Positions 1-8,009 of a DNA stretch of 28,131 bases are shown one piece after another. The notes beneath the pieces were generated by a model, which had not been told where the DNA came from, did not search any database, and saw only the letters and a list, made by a program, of their open reading frames with translations. The DNA lies in NCBI GenBank assembly GCA_934699135.1, contig CAKUVM010000020.1:1-28131 (forward strand). The letters run 5' to 3'. Positions within the stretch are counted from its first letter, which is position 1, and every line of letters starts with the position of its first letter. The position numbers and the translations under genes are program-made. The stretch comes from an uncultured Bacteroidales bacterium (GTDB taxonomy: Bacteria; Bacteroidota; Bacteroidia; Bacteroidales; Marinilabiliaceae).

Positions 1-20
1 GAGAGTAGGTCGCCGCCACC
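1..20 (+). rRNA. rrf: 5S rRNA, 3' end only (partial)
   Basis: The window opens with GAGAGTAGGTCGCCGCC, which matches the conserved 3' end of bacterial 5S rRNA. A very strong intrinsic terminator follows directly, as expected at the end of an rRNA operon. The exact 3' end is uncertain by a few bases and the rest of the gene lies outside the window. Confidence 0.72.
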
Positions 21-24
21 TGGC

Positions 25-66
25 GAGGCCCCCCGGCGGAGAGATCCGCCGGGGGGCCTCTTTCTT
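25..66 (+). terminator. Intrinsic terminator of the rRNA operon
   Basis: A perfect 16-bp stem pairs 25-40 with 45-60 around a GAGA tetraloop and is followed by a T-rich run (61-66). The stem is almost pure G/C. It sits just after the 5S-like end. Confidence 0.93.
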
Positions 67-109
67 TCGCCCTCCCCGTCCCGCGCGCGACGCCTCAAAC
101 CCACAAATG

Positions 110-133
110 TAGAGACGGCACGCGCGCCGTCTC
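110..133. repeat. Palindromic element (TAGAGACGG-type inverted repeat)
   Basis: Two perfect 8-bp arms (112-119 and 126-133) flank the loop ACGCGC. No T-run follows on +, so it does not look like an intrinsic terminator. The same 9-mer recurs inverted at 220-228. Short palindromes with GAGACG/CGTCTC arms are, as far as I recall, common between genes in Bacteroidota, so this may be one copy of a dispersed repeat. Only a genome-wide count could establish that. Confidence 0.45.
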
Positions 134-349
134 CCGCGCCGGTGACGTACCTCTCCCGCCTCTGCGCAAAAATCCCCCCGCTTGACATTATCCTCCCGCC
201 ACGGCAGAAGGGCCGCTAACCGTCTCTAATTTTTTCCTCCCTCACCAAACACCTCGATTTCTTTGCATATTTTTGCTTTACGCCCCTGATGTGCTACATC
301 TGTCTACCAGAATGTTATTTTTATCCACAGTTTGGACGCTGTCGTTGAA

Positions 350-357
350 TAAATTTG
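350..357 (+). promoter_or_regulatory. Candidate -7 box, TAAATTTG
   Basis: This is a perfect match to the Bacteroidota -7 consensus TAnnTTTG, 40 bases before the ATG at 398. A TTTG at 331-334 could serve as the -33 element, but its 15-base spacer is shorter than the usual 19-21, so only the -7 box is well supported. Confidence 0.55.
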
Positions 358-397
358 TCCTCAACCTTAATACTCATCATTAACATACCTCAAAAAT

Positions 398-1921
398 ATG
401 CCTTTGAATACACCATTATTGTCTTTTCGGCGGGTGGCTGTCGTCTCGGCCTTGTCGATTCTCTCTTTTGGGGCCGAGGCCCAAGAAGTCGCCCTCTCTT
501 CTGATGCCGTGGGAAATGCCGACAACACGTCCCCTTGGTGGACGGCTTTCTCTGACGCTGTGCAGATCCCCTCGGGCAAGTGCCTGACTTTCGAGTTTGT
601 CAACCACACAAGCAAGGCGAACAATTACAACAATTTTGCCTACGTTGCGGCATCCGCCAAACGCGATGGCGATGGCTACAAGGAATATTTTGCCCGCCGT
701 GCGGATAATTTTGGTTGGGGACTGGATGGCTCGTACGACGCAGCCAACTCGTGGACCGACTTTTTCTCTTCGGGCGTGAGTGGCGATTTCTGGAGCTATT
801 TCAGGGAGAATATGGAGGGCGCGCAGGTCACCCTCAAGATAGCTAATTACCAGGGGGCTGTCATTTCGGGTTTTTCCCTCACTTTGGCTGACGGACGTGA
901 GCTGCGTAACGCTTATACCCAGAGTTTGGCTGACGCCTCGGCTCCCGTTTGGGCATTCCTCTCTGTTGACGGTTCGCACATTACCGGCCTCAAGGCTTTC
1001 TTGAAAAATTTTGCGCCATCGCTCAATGTTTCGGCTGCTGGTAGCCTTTGGGCTGCGGCGGGGGCTGCCGAGGTGTCTGTGCCGTCGCATTTCCTCCGCG
1101 CCTTCTATCAAGACGCTGACGGTGTCACATTGCTGCCGGCTCAGGTGAGCGTTCCTTCGGAAGTGAGTGTGTCTTCGGGCTCGTTCACTGTCTCTGACGG
1201 CGCCGGCAATGAGGTCGCAGGCCAGATTGACGTGATTAAGGGCTGCTCCACTTTTGGGGCTACGGATTGCTCTTCCGCATTCTTGTCTGTCTTGTCTTCA
1301 GGCTTGCAGGTTAAGAGCGGGGCCAACGTCAGCGTGAGGTGCCAACTCAGGTCTTCCGGCGCGTATAATTACAACTGCCCAACACTCATCCTCAAAAACA
1401 AGGCGGGGGTCGAATATGCCTCTTTGCGGCTAGACAACTATGGTTGGGGCAACGGCTTTGCCAATGCGCAAAAGGCGTGTGACTGGGACTGGGACGTCTT
1501 TAAGGATAGGCTGGACGGCATGACCATCTCGGCCACGATAACCAACAACGGAGACGGCACCGTGTCTGTGGCGGTCTCCGCAACAGACGGAGCGGGCGTG
1601 GCGCATAGCCAGACTTTCAGCGGCGTCAGCCTGTCGTTAGACGAAAATGGCACGCTCCCTTCTGATTTCTCCGACGTCTACGCTCATTTCACTGTTGAAG
1701 GCTGCTACGTGCTTCTGCCCCCGGGCTCGTCCACTGCGTTGGGAGAGGCAGAGGCCGATCCGCTTATGGTGGTGGTGCGTGATGGCGCGTTGTCGGTGTC
1801 GGGCGTTGAAAGCTTTGAGGTGTATGACGTCAAAGGTCGTCGCGTCTCACCCAGTGGGCTGACACGCGGCCTCTATGTGGTGCGCGCCGGCTCTCTCTCG
1901 CGCCTCGTGCGCCTGCGCTAG
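398..1921 (+). CDS. Secreted protein with two related beta-rich modules and a T9SS type A-like sorting tail
   Basis: The protein has 507 residues. Residues 1-28 form a signal peptide (basic RR at 11-12, hydrophobic core, AEA|Q cleavage site). Two modules share a pattern: residues about 50-200 contain RADNFGWG and the later one, about 310-445, contains RLDNYGWG; each continues with a Trp-rich stretch, an 'M.GA'/'LDGM' strand and a final 'F.V.G' strand. Similar modules occur in secreted Bacteroidota proteins linked to glycan binding or breakdown, so a carbohydrate-binding role is plausible but unproven. Residues 470-507 (FEVYDVKGRRV, then GLYVVRAG, ending LVRLR) have the layout of a type A T9SS C-terminal domain, suggesting outer-membrane passage, tail removal and surface anchoring or release. 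No catalytic motif was recognised. The gene appears monocistronic, with its own -7 box and a strong terminator. Confidence 0.82.
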   Translation: MPLNTPLLSFRRVAVVSALSILSFGAEAQEVALSSDAVGNADNTSPWWTAFSDAVQIPSGKCLTFEFVNHTSKANNYNNFAYVAASAKRDGDGYKEYFARRADNFGWGLDGSYDAANSWTDFFSSGVSGDFWSYFRENMEGAQVTLKIANYQGAVISGFSLTLADGRELRNAYTQSLADASAPVWAFLSVDGSHITGLKAFLKNFAPSLNVSAAGSLWAAAGAAEVSVPSHFLRAFYQDADGVTLLPAQVSVPSEVSVSSGSFTVSDGAGNEVAGQIDVIKGCSTFGATDCSSAFLSVLSSGLQVKSGANVSVRCQLRSSGAYNYNCPTLILKNKAGVEYASLRLDNYGWGNGFANAQKACDWDWDVFKDRLDGMTISATITNNGDGTVSVAVSATDGAGVAHSQTFSGVSLSLDENGTLPSDFSDVYAHFTVEGCYVLLPPGSSTALGEAEADPLMVVVRDGALSVSGVESFEVYDVKGRRVSPSGLTRGLYVVRAGSLSRLVRLR

Positions 1922-1965
1922 GCCGTGAGGCTCTGTCTTTAAGTTCATTTTTCCCTTGCAATGCG

Positions 1966-2011
1966 GGCGGGGGGCGCGTGCCGTGGTGGCGGCCGCGCCT
2001 CCCGCCTTTTT
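1966..2011 (+). terminator. Intrinsic terminator
   Basis: A 13-bp GC-rich stem pairs 1966-1978 with 1994-2006 (one G-T wobble), followed by TTTTTA. It ends the secreted-protein gene and separates it from the downstream receptor. Confidence 0.88.
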
Positions 2012-2029
2012 ATTGCCGTCATAATTCAA

Positions 2030-2037
2030 TAACTTCG
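2030..2037 (+). promoter_or_regulatory. Candidate -7 box, TAACTTCG
   Basis: The octamer differs from TAnnTTTG at one position and lies 38 bases before the ATG at 2076. A T-run at 2007-2010 lies 19 bases upstream and may act as a weak -33 element. Confidence 0.45.
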
Positions 2038-2075
2038 CGACTCGAAGTCAACCTAACATAAAGCGACACAACAGA

Positions 2076-4607
2076 ATGAAAAAGCTCCTCTCTTGTCTGG
2101 CGGCCTTGATCTGCGTCATGGCCACAGCCTTGGCAGGCTCAATATCCGGCATTGTGGTGGATGCGGCGCGGCAGCCGCTGCCTTTTGCCAACGTCATTGT
2201 ATATCAGGGAGAGACGCTCGTCAAAGGCACAGTGTCTGACGCCGCGGGCGAGTTCTCCATAGATGGGCTGAATGATGGCGACTATCTCGTCTCGTTCCAG
2301 ATGATGGGCTATGAGACGCTCTCGCGCCCCGTCAAAATATCTGCCGCAGCGCGTTCCGTCAAAATGGGGCGGGTGACCTTGGCCGAGGAGACGCGGCAGG
2401 TTGGCGAGGTGTCTGTGGTGGCGCAGAAATCGTCAATGAAACTGGAGATTGACAAGAAAGTCTTCAACGTGGATCAAGACATATCTTCGGTCGGCGGCAG
2501 CGCGTCAGACGTGTTGGAGAACATCCCCAGCGTTGAGGTCGACGCCGAGGGCAACATATCGCTCCGCGGCTCTCAGTCCGTCACCGTGTGGATCAACGGC
2601 AAGGCGCAGGGCATGACGGCAGACAACCGCGGGGACATCCTCCAGCAGCTGCCTAGCGAGAGCATAGACCACGTGGAGGTCATCACCAACCCGTCATCGA
2701 AATATTCCGCCGAAGGCTCTGCCGGCATCATCAACATTGTCCTCAAGCGGGATCGCAAGGCGGGCTATTACGGCGGCGTGCAGCTCAACGCCAACACAAA
2801 TAAGGGAGGCCGAGTGGGTGCCAACGTCAACTACAGCAGCTCGCTCCTCGACGCCTACCTCAACGTGGGCTACGGTCGCCGCGTGCACAAAAACGGAGGG
2901 TGGACCGACCGCGACTTCCTGAGCCAAGGCCAGGCCACGGGCTTCCTGAACTCCACATATAAGGGCAAAGGCACAGGCAACCACCTCTTTGTCCGCGCCG
3001 GCCTCACGTGGCACATGACGGAGAAAGACGAGCTCTCGGCGGGCTATATGGGCATGTTCGGCTCTGGGGACCGAAAGGTGACATACCACTACACGTCGGG
3101 CAACTACGGTGCCCACGACCTCATAGACCCCTTCTGGCGCACGCGCGTGAGCGACCAAGACGAAGACATGACGATGCAAAACGCCGATTTGTCATATCGT
3201 CACCAATGGGCCACGGGCCATTTCCTTGAGGCCTCGGTCTCTAAATTCAGATGGAAGATGGACGGCGACACCTATTACGACCAAGAAACCTACCACTACT
3301 CCGACCTGCCCGCCGATGGCCCATGGACTGACGCCGACCTCGACGCCGCCCGCGCCAACGCCTATCAGAGGCAAAAGAACACCATCAAGACGGGCGACGT
3401 CGAGACCCGCCTGGACTACGAGAGGGCCATTGGCGATGATGCCCGCCTCCAGGCCGGCTACGAGGGAACATTCTCGCGAGAGAACAGCCCGACCGAGACT
3501 TTTGCCGACCGAGACATGACGCAGAGCATCAAGACCCTTTTCAACCGCTTCAAGTACGACACCGACATACACGCCCTCTATGCCAACTGGAGCGACCGCC
3601 CGGGCACCGGCACGGTCTTCGGATACCAGCTGGGCCTGCGCGGCGAGTGGTGGCAAGTGCGCACGTCTAGCAGCGACTACGGGCAGGAATATGAGGGCCA
3701 GAGGCCGGACAAGTTCTCCAAGAGCTACTTCAGCCTCTTCCCCACCGCCTACCTCTCTTTCAAGCTCGGCGAGACTCAAGAGCTGCAGGCCAACTACACG
3801 CGCAGGCTTCAAAGGCCATGGGGCGGGCAGATGAACTCATTCAAGAACATCTCGGACTCCACAAGCATATCCTACGGAAACCCGGAGCTTACGCCAGAAT
3901 ATACCAACTCGATAGAGCTCAACTATATCAAGAATTGGGACAACCACACGCTCTCTTTCTCGGCCTATTTCCGTCCCTCTTCCGACGTCATTCAGCAGAT
4001 AGCTTACCTAGACGGCGGCGTGAGATACTCCACCAACCGCAACATTGCCAAAAGTCAACGCTCCGGCTTAGAGCTCATCGGCAAGAACAAGCTCTTCACG
4101 AGGCTCGACCTCACCTCCACCCTCAACGTCTTCTACTATTCGCTAGACGGCGGCGAGTTCGCCATGGCGACCGACGGCGGGCGCGTGGTGGACGTGGTTG
4201 TGGACAGCGACGAGGACTTCTCATGGTCGTTTCGCGAGATGGCTTCCGTCATGCTCCCCAAGGAGTTGACGTGCCAGGCCACGTTCAATTTCGAGGCCCC
4301 GACCGTCATCTCGCAGGGCACGCGCAAGGCGTCTTATAACCTGGATTTGGGACTGCGCCGCCAGTTCGCGGGGCGCAAGCTGACGGCCGCCCTCAACTGC
4401 CGCGACGTGCTCGACAGCCGCGCGTGGCGCGCGTCCACGGCGGCCGAGGGCTTCCGCCAAGAGAGCCGCGACTGGCGTGGCGGCCGCCGTTTCATTCTCC
4501 AGCTCAGCTGGAGCTTTGGCAATATGGCCGGAAAAGGGAAGCCCGACGGCCGCCCCTCGGCCTCGCCAGACATGGACGGTGGCTATGGCGGAGGCGGAGA
4601 CGACTAG
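2076..4607 (+). CDS. Outer-membrane beta-barrel receptor (TonB-dependent receptor-like, OMP_b-brl_3 type)
   Basis: The protein has 843 residues with a signal peptide at 1-20. Residues about 21-105 form a carboxypeptidase regulatory-like beta-sandwich (GIVVDAARQPLPFANVIVY). A plug-like domain at about 110-230 includes DVLENIPSVEVDAEGNISLRG and INIVLKRDRKAGYYGG, and a long barrel with alternating aromatic strands fills the rest. This matches the Bacteroidota 'outer membrane beta-barrel family' related to TonB-dependent receptors. The canonical DEVVVVGYG TonB box of SusC proteins is absent; the equivalent segment reads VGEVSVVAQK. The tail is Gly/Asp-rich (GGYGGGGDD), not the usual terminal aromatic strand. 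No SusD partner is adjacent, so it is unlikely to be a classical glycan importer; the ligand is unknown. Confidence 0.86.
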   Translation: MKKLLSCLAALICVMATALAGSISGIVVDAARQPLPFANVIVYQGETLVKGTVSDAAGEFSIDGLNDGDYLVSFQMMGYETLSRPVKISAAARSVKMGRVTLAEETRQVGEVSVVAQKSSMKLEIDKKVFNVDQDISSVGGSASDVLENIPSVEVDAEGNISLRGSQSVTVWINGKAQGMTADNRGDILQQLPSESIDHVEVITNPSSKYSAEGSAGIINIVLKRDRKAGYYGGVQLNANTNKGGRVGANVNYSSSLLDAYLNVGYGRRVHKNGGWTDRDFLSQGQATGFLNSTYKGKGTGNHLFVRAGLTWHMTEKDELSAGYMGMFGSGDRKVTYHYTSGNYGAHDLIDPFWRTRVSDQDEDMTMQNADLSYRHQWATGHFLEASVSKFRWKMDGDTYYDQETYHYSDLPADGPWTDADLDAARANAYQRQKNTIKTGDVETRLDYERAIGDDARLQAGYEGTFSRENSPTETFADRDMTQSIKTLFNRFKYDTDIHALYANWSDRPGTGTVFGYQLGLRGEWWQVRTSSSDYGQEYEGQRPDKFSKSYFSLFPTAYLSFKLGETQELQANYTRRLQRPWGGQMNSFKNISDSTSISYGNPELTPEYTNSIELNYIKNWDNHTLSFSAYFRPSSDVIQQIAYLDGGVRYSTNRNIAKSQRSGLELIGKNKLFTRLDLTSTLNVFYYSLDGGEFAMATDGGRVVDVVVDSDEDFSWSFREMASVMLPKELTCQATFNFEAPTVISQGTRKASYNLDLGLRRQFAGRKLTAALNCRDVLDSRAWRASTAAEGFRQESRDWRGGRRFILQLSWSFGNMAGKGKPDGRPSASPDMDGGYGGGGDD

Positions 4608-4631
4608 CAGCCCGCTCTCTTGCGCCATATC

Positions 4632-4690
4632 GCCGCCCGACGCGCCACCTCCCCGATTCTGGGGCGGGACGCGCCGGGCGGCCTCCTTTA
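4632..4690 (+). terminator. Imperfect terminator-like hairpin
   Basis: GCCGCCCG (4632-4639) pairs with CGGGCGGC (4675-4682), and inside it CGCG (4641-4644) pairs with 4670-4673. A further TCCCC/GGGG stem is possible at the tip. The following bases (CTCCTTTA) are only weakly T-rich, so termination may be inefficient. Confidence 0.5.
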
Positions 4691-4728
4691 TGTGGGCGGG
4701 GCTTGGCCCGTTGAGAGAAGTTTTTCAG

Positions 4729-4736
4729 TATCTTTG
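4729..4736 (+). promoter_or_regulatory. Promoter -7 box, TATCTTTG
   Basis: This is a perfect TAnnTTTG match 22 bases before the ATG at 4759. TTGG at 4703-4706 is a possible -33 element with a 22-base spacer. It is among the best promoter candidates in the window and may drive the whole 4759-10913 gene run. Confidence 0.62.
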
Positions 4737-4758
4737 GAAAGAATAACTTCAGCTCCCT

Positions 4759-6465
4759 ATGTTCATATTGTCCAGGGTCTTCAACCTTTTCCGAGCCTCG
4801 GCCGACGCCGACCTCTCGGAAGAGGCCAGTTTCAAGACGGCGTTCTCCAACGTCGTCAACATCCTCATGCTCGGCCAGAGCCTCATGCTCGGCCTCATAT
4901 CGCTCATCCGCGAAGACCCCGTGCTCTCGTCCATCAACCTGGTTTTCAGCCTTTTCTTCATCACATATTTCGTGGTGACGTACATCGTCAGGGTCGACCG
5001 CTATGTAAGTTTCATTGACCGTGTGGCCATCTTCTTCTATTTCATCGTCATCTACGTCACTTGCGCCCACTACAACGTCATTGGCCTCACCATGACCATC
5101 TACCCCTTCATAGCCATCATCCTCCACGGGCGTCATGTGGGGTCCATCCTCTCCGTCATTCAGGCCGCCATTGTCTTGGCCTACTATTTCGTGGCCGTGG
5201 AGCTGTTTGGCGCCAAGGTGTCCGCCATCTTCACCCTCTCCGGCACCATCACCATTGTCATCGTGCAGCTCATCTCCATCTTCATCTTCTACGTGGCCGT
5301 GCGGTGGCTCTCTAGCCTCGTCTATGAGAAGAACCGCGAGGTGGCCATGCTCTATGAGGAGCGGACCACGCAGCGCGACCTCATAAGCCGCCTCTCCGCA
5401 TGCGTGGAGAAGCCCCTGCGAGACATATCCGAGGCTTCGGCCATCCTCGTAACCGAGAGGCTCAACCCCATGCAGTCCGACCTCTGCTCAATAGTCCGTT
5501 CCTCGGCCCTCAACGCCATCAACAACGTCAACGCCGTCCGCAAGGCTTCAAGCCTCAACATCCCCATTGTACCGGCCGAGCAGGTGCGCTTCAACCTCTA
5601 TAACCTCATGGGCGGCATGCTCAAGCTCTACCGCTCCAAAGACCCCCAGAAACTCCACTCCTTCACCTTGGCCGGCGGCGTGCCGGAAGAGGTGAGGGGC
5701 AACAGCATCCTCACCCGCCAAGTCATCCTCAACATCCTCGACGCTTTCGACCGTTGCGCCGGCCTCACCAAGAGTGGGATGAAGATTGTCGTGAGCCGCG
5801 AAAACGTGCTGACGCGCGGCGTGGTGCTTCATTTCAGCATGACGCTGGAGTATAATCTGGAGTTCGACCGCCGCGAGATCTCGGTGAGCGAGGGTCACCT
5901 GGTAGAGTTCCTGGGCCTTGGTGTCACGCGGCGCATCATCGAGAGCGAGGGAGGGTATTTAAACGCCGTCTCCGAGGGTGGGGGCATCAGGGTGGAGTTC
6001 ACCATCAAATATCGCTCCATCGATGACTGTGACGACCTGGAGCCAGACCTCATCCGCAACGCCCGGGCGGCTCTCGGCGCCAACATCCCCATGGCAGAGG
6101 CCGCCGCGCTCGTCATGACGGCGAGCGACGTCCTGTGGGGCAAGATCGAGGCCGCGCTAGACGGCTACTGCGCCAAACTCATCCGCGCCAGGTCGGCCAG
6201 CGAGGCGGTGCGCCTCTTTGCCAACAATAAGGTGGACGTGGTCTTGACCGACCTCTGCTCCGACGGAGGCTCGGGCGTGAAGCTCGTGGGCATGGTGCGC
6301 GACGCGGAGAGCGGCATGGTGCGAAAGGTGCCGGTGGTGGACCTTGTGGACACCGACTCGCCCGAGCAGATGTCCGCCAGCGTACATTCTTGCTTCGATT
6401 TGAGCTTGCCGCTGCCGTTCGACGCCTCAATGACGCGAGACGCCCTGCGCTCCTTTTTCGTATGA
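4759..6465 (+). CDS. Membrane hybrid histidine kinase-like protein, probably catalytically degenerate
   Basis: The protein has 568 residues. Residues about 30-190 are hydrophobic and form roughly five or six membrane segments. A linker helix (VYEKNREVAMLYEE) leads to a DHp-like helix at about 208-250. In the position of the usual SHELRTPL motif it reads SACVEKPL, with Ala214 where the phospho-accepting His should be. The ATPase-like region keeps a G2-like GLGVTRRIIESEGG (from Gly386) but shows no convincing DxGxG motif and a poor N-box (LNILDAF). The C-terminal receiver-like domain keeps Asp498 (LTDLCSDG) but has Thr454-Ala455 in place of the acidic pair and Leu552 in place of the conserved Lys. 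It therefore has the build of a hybrid kinase with most key residues lost, suggesting a pseudokinase or scaffold. cysS starts 33 bases downstream. Confidence 0.75.
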   Translation: MFILSRVFNLFRASADADLSEEASFKTAFSNVVNILMLGQSLMLGLISLIREDPVLSSINLVFSLFFITYFVVTYIVRVDRYVSFIDRVAIFFYFIVIYVTCAHYNVIGLTMTIYPFIAIILHGRHVGSILSVIQAAIVLAYYFVAVELFGAKVSAIFTLSGTITIVIVQLISIFIFYVAVRWLSSLVYEKNREVAMLYEERTTQRDLISRLSACVEKPLRDISEASAILVTERLNPMQSDLCSIVRSSALNAINNVNAVRKASSLNIPIVPAEQVRFNLYNLMGGMLKLYRSKDPQKLHSFTLAGGVPEEVRGNSILTRQVILNILDAFDRCAGLTKSGMKIVVSRENVLTRGVVLHFSMTLEYNLEFDRREISVSEGHLVEFLGLGVTRRIIESEGGYLNAVSEGGGIRVEFTIKYRSIDDCDDLEPDLIRNARAALGANIPMAEAAALVMTASDVLWGKIEAALDGYCAKLIRARSASEAVRLFANNKVDVVLTDLCSDGGSGVKLVGMVRDAESGMVRKVPVVDLVDTDSPEQMSASVHSCFDLSLPLPFDASMTRDALRSFFV

Positions 6466-6485
6466 CAGAATTATTAGAAAAGAAG

Positions 6486-6493
6486 TATTTTCG
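6486..6493 (+). promoter_or_regulatory. Candidate internal -7 box, TATTTTCG, just before cysS
   Basis: The octamer matches TAnnTTTG with one mismatch and ends 5 bases before the cysS ATG at 6499. If used, transcription would start at or next to the start codon, giving a leaderless or near-leaderless mRNA. No clear -33 element was found. Confidence 0.35.
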
Positions 6494-6498
6494 CGAGC

Positions 6499-7986
6499 AT
6501 GGAAGATGTCTTGAAAATATATAACACGCTCTCGCGCCGCAAGGAGGAGTTCCACCCCATCCACGAGGGGCGCGTGGGCCTCTATGTGTGCGGCCCCACC
6601 GTCTATGGCGACGCCCATCTGGGCCACGCCAGGCCTGCCATCACGTTCGACGTGCTTTTCCGCCACCTCACCCATATGGGCTACAAGGTGCGCTACGTCC
6701 GCAACATCACAGACGTGGGCCACTTGGAGCATGACGCCGACGAGGGAGAGGACAAGATCGCGAAAAAGGCGCGGTTGGAGCAGCTGGAGCCTATGGAGGT
6801 GGTGCAATACTACCTCACGCGATACCACAAGGCCATGGACGCGCTGGGAGTCTTGCCGCCTTCCATCGAGCCCCACGCCAGCGGCCACATAATTGAGCAG
6901 ATAGAGTTCATCAAGAAGATTCTCGACGCGGGCTACGCCTACATAAGCGACGGCTCCGTATATTTCGACGTTGAGAAGTATAACAAGAAATATCACTACG
7001 GCAAGCTCTCCGGCCGCGACCTGGAGAACACGATGGAGAACACCCGCACGCTAGACGGCCAGGGCGAGAAGAGGAACCCGTATGACTTCGCCCTTTGGAA
7101 AAAGGCGCAGCCCGAGCACATTATGCACTGGCCTTCGCCATGGAGCGAGGGCTTCCCCGGCTGGCACCTGGAGTGCTCAACCATGGGCACCAAATACTTG
7201 GGCGAGGAGTTCGACATCCACGGCGGTGGCATGGACCTCATCTTCCCCCACCACGAGTGCGAGATTGCCCAAAGCACCGCGGCCCTTGGCCATGAGACGG
7301 TCCACTACTGGATGCACAACAACATGATCACCATCAACGGCCAGAAGATGGGCAAGAGCCTCGGCAACTTCATCACGCTCGACGAGTTCTTCCGCGGAAG
7401 CCACAAGAACGCGCAGGGCGAGGAGATGCTGTCGCAGCCCTACGACCCCATGACCATCCGTTTCTTCATCCTCCAGGCGCACTACCGCAGCACCGTCGAT
7501 TTCAGCAACGAGGCCCTCCAGGCCGCCGAGAAGGGACTGGCGCGCATGCGCGACGCGGTGGCCAGGCTCGCCAAGATAACGCCCGCCAAAGAGACGACGG
7601 TGGACGTGGCCGGGCTTCGCCAAAAGTGCGAAGACGCGATGAATGACGACCTCAACACGCCCATCGTGATCTCGCACCTCTTCGACGCCGCTAAGGCCAT
7701 CAACACCGTGGCCGACGGCAAGGGCGCCATATCCGAGGCCGACCTCGGGGAGCTGCGCGACGTCTTCAAGACCTATGGCGAAGATGTCATGGGCCTCCGC
7801 CTCTCAGAGCATGGCGGGGCCGACGCCAAGGCTTTCGCCGGGGCCGTGGACCTGCTCCTGGAGCTGCGCGCCCAAGCCAAGGCCAATAAAGACTGGGCCA
7901 CGAGCGACAAGATTCGCAATGAGCTGACGGCCTTGGGCTTTGTCATTAAAGACACTAAGGAGGGCGCCGAATGGTCTCTCAGCTAG
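6499..7986 (+). CDS. cysS: Cysteinyl-tRNA synthetase
   Basis: The enzyme charges tRNA-Cys with cysteine using ATP in the cytoplasm. The 495-residue length is normal for the family. Class I motifs are intact: HLGH at 40-43 (the HIGH signature) and KMGKS at 283-287 (the KMSKS loop). Zinc-site residues are visible as Cys31 in CGPTVYG, in LECSTMG, and in HHECE. The start is set by the typical N-terminus MEDVLKIYNTLSRRKEEF. It lies 33 bases after the kinase-like gene and 23 bases before the HU-like/SPOR gene, so it is probably also part of a longer transcript. No anomaly was seen. Confidence 0.97.
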   Translation: MEDVLKIYNTLSRRKEEFHPIHEGRVGLYVCGPTVYGDAHLGHARPAITFDVLFRHLTHMGYKVRYVRNITDVGHLEHDADEGEDKIAKKARLEQLEPMEVVQYYLTRYHKAMDALGVLPPSIEPHASGHIIEQIEFIKKILDAGYAYISDGSVYFDVEKYNKKYHYGKLSGRDLENTMENTRTLDGQGEKRNPYDFALWKKAQPEHIMHWPSPWSEGFPGWHLECSTMGTKYLGEEFDIHGGGMDLIFPHHECEIAQSTAALGHETVHYWMHNNMITINGQKMGKSLGNFITLDEFFRGSHKNAQGEEMLSQPYDPMTIRFFILQAHYRSTVDFSNEALQAAEKGLARMRDAVARLAKITPAKETTVDVAGLRQKCEDAMNDDLNTPIVISHLFDAAKAINTVADGKGAISEADLGELRDVFKTYGEDVMGLRLSEHGGADAKAFAGAVDLLLELRAQAKANKDWATSDKIRNELTALGFVIKDTKEGAEWSLS

Positions 7987-8009
7987 GAGATAACGATAAG
8001 ACGGAGAAA

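Larger units (their letters stand above)
67..397. other. Gene-free gap with palindromic repeat and AT-rich leader
   Basis: No convincing gene is present. The left half is GC-rich and holds a perfect inverted repeat, GAGACGGC (112-119) and GCCGTCTC (126-133). A further inverted copy of TAGAGACGG (110-118) occurs as CCGTCTCTA at 220-228. The right half (about 230-397) is AT-rich and carries the likely promoter of the next gene. Confidence 0.6.

Noticed and set aside
3818..4339. 173-residue open frame inside the outer-membrane receptor gene in another frame
   Set aside because: Arg/His-rich low-complexity translation wholly inside a clear gene; no independent start signal.
4504..5136. 210-residue minus-strand frame spanning the receptor/kinase junction
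   Set aside because: It covers two real + strand genes and a promoter, and has a biased Asp/Glu/Val composition with no domain.
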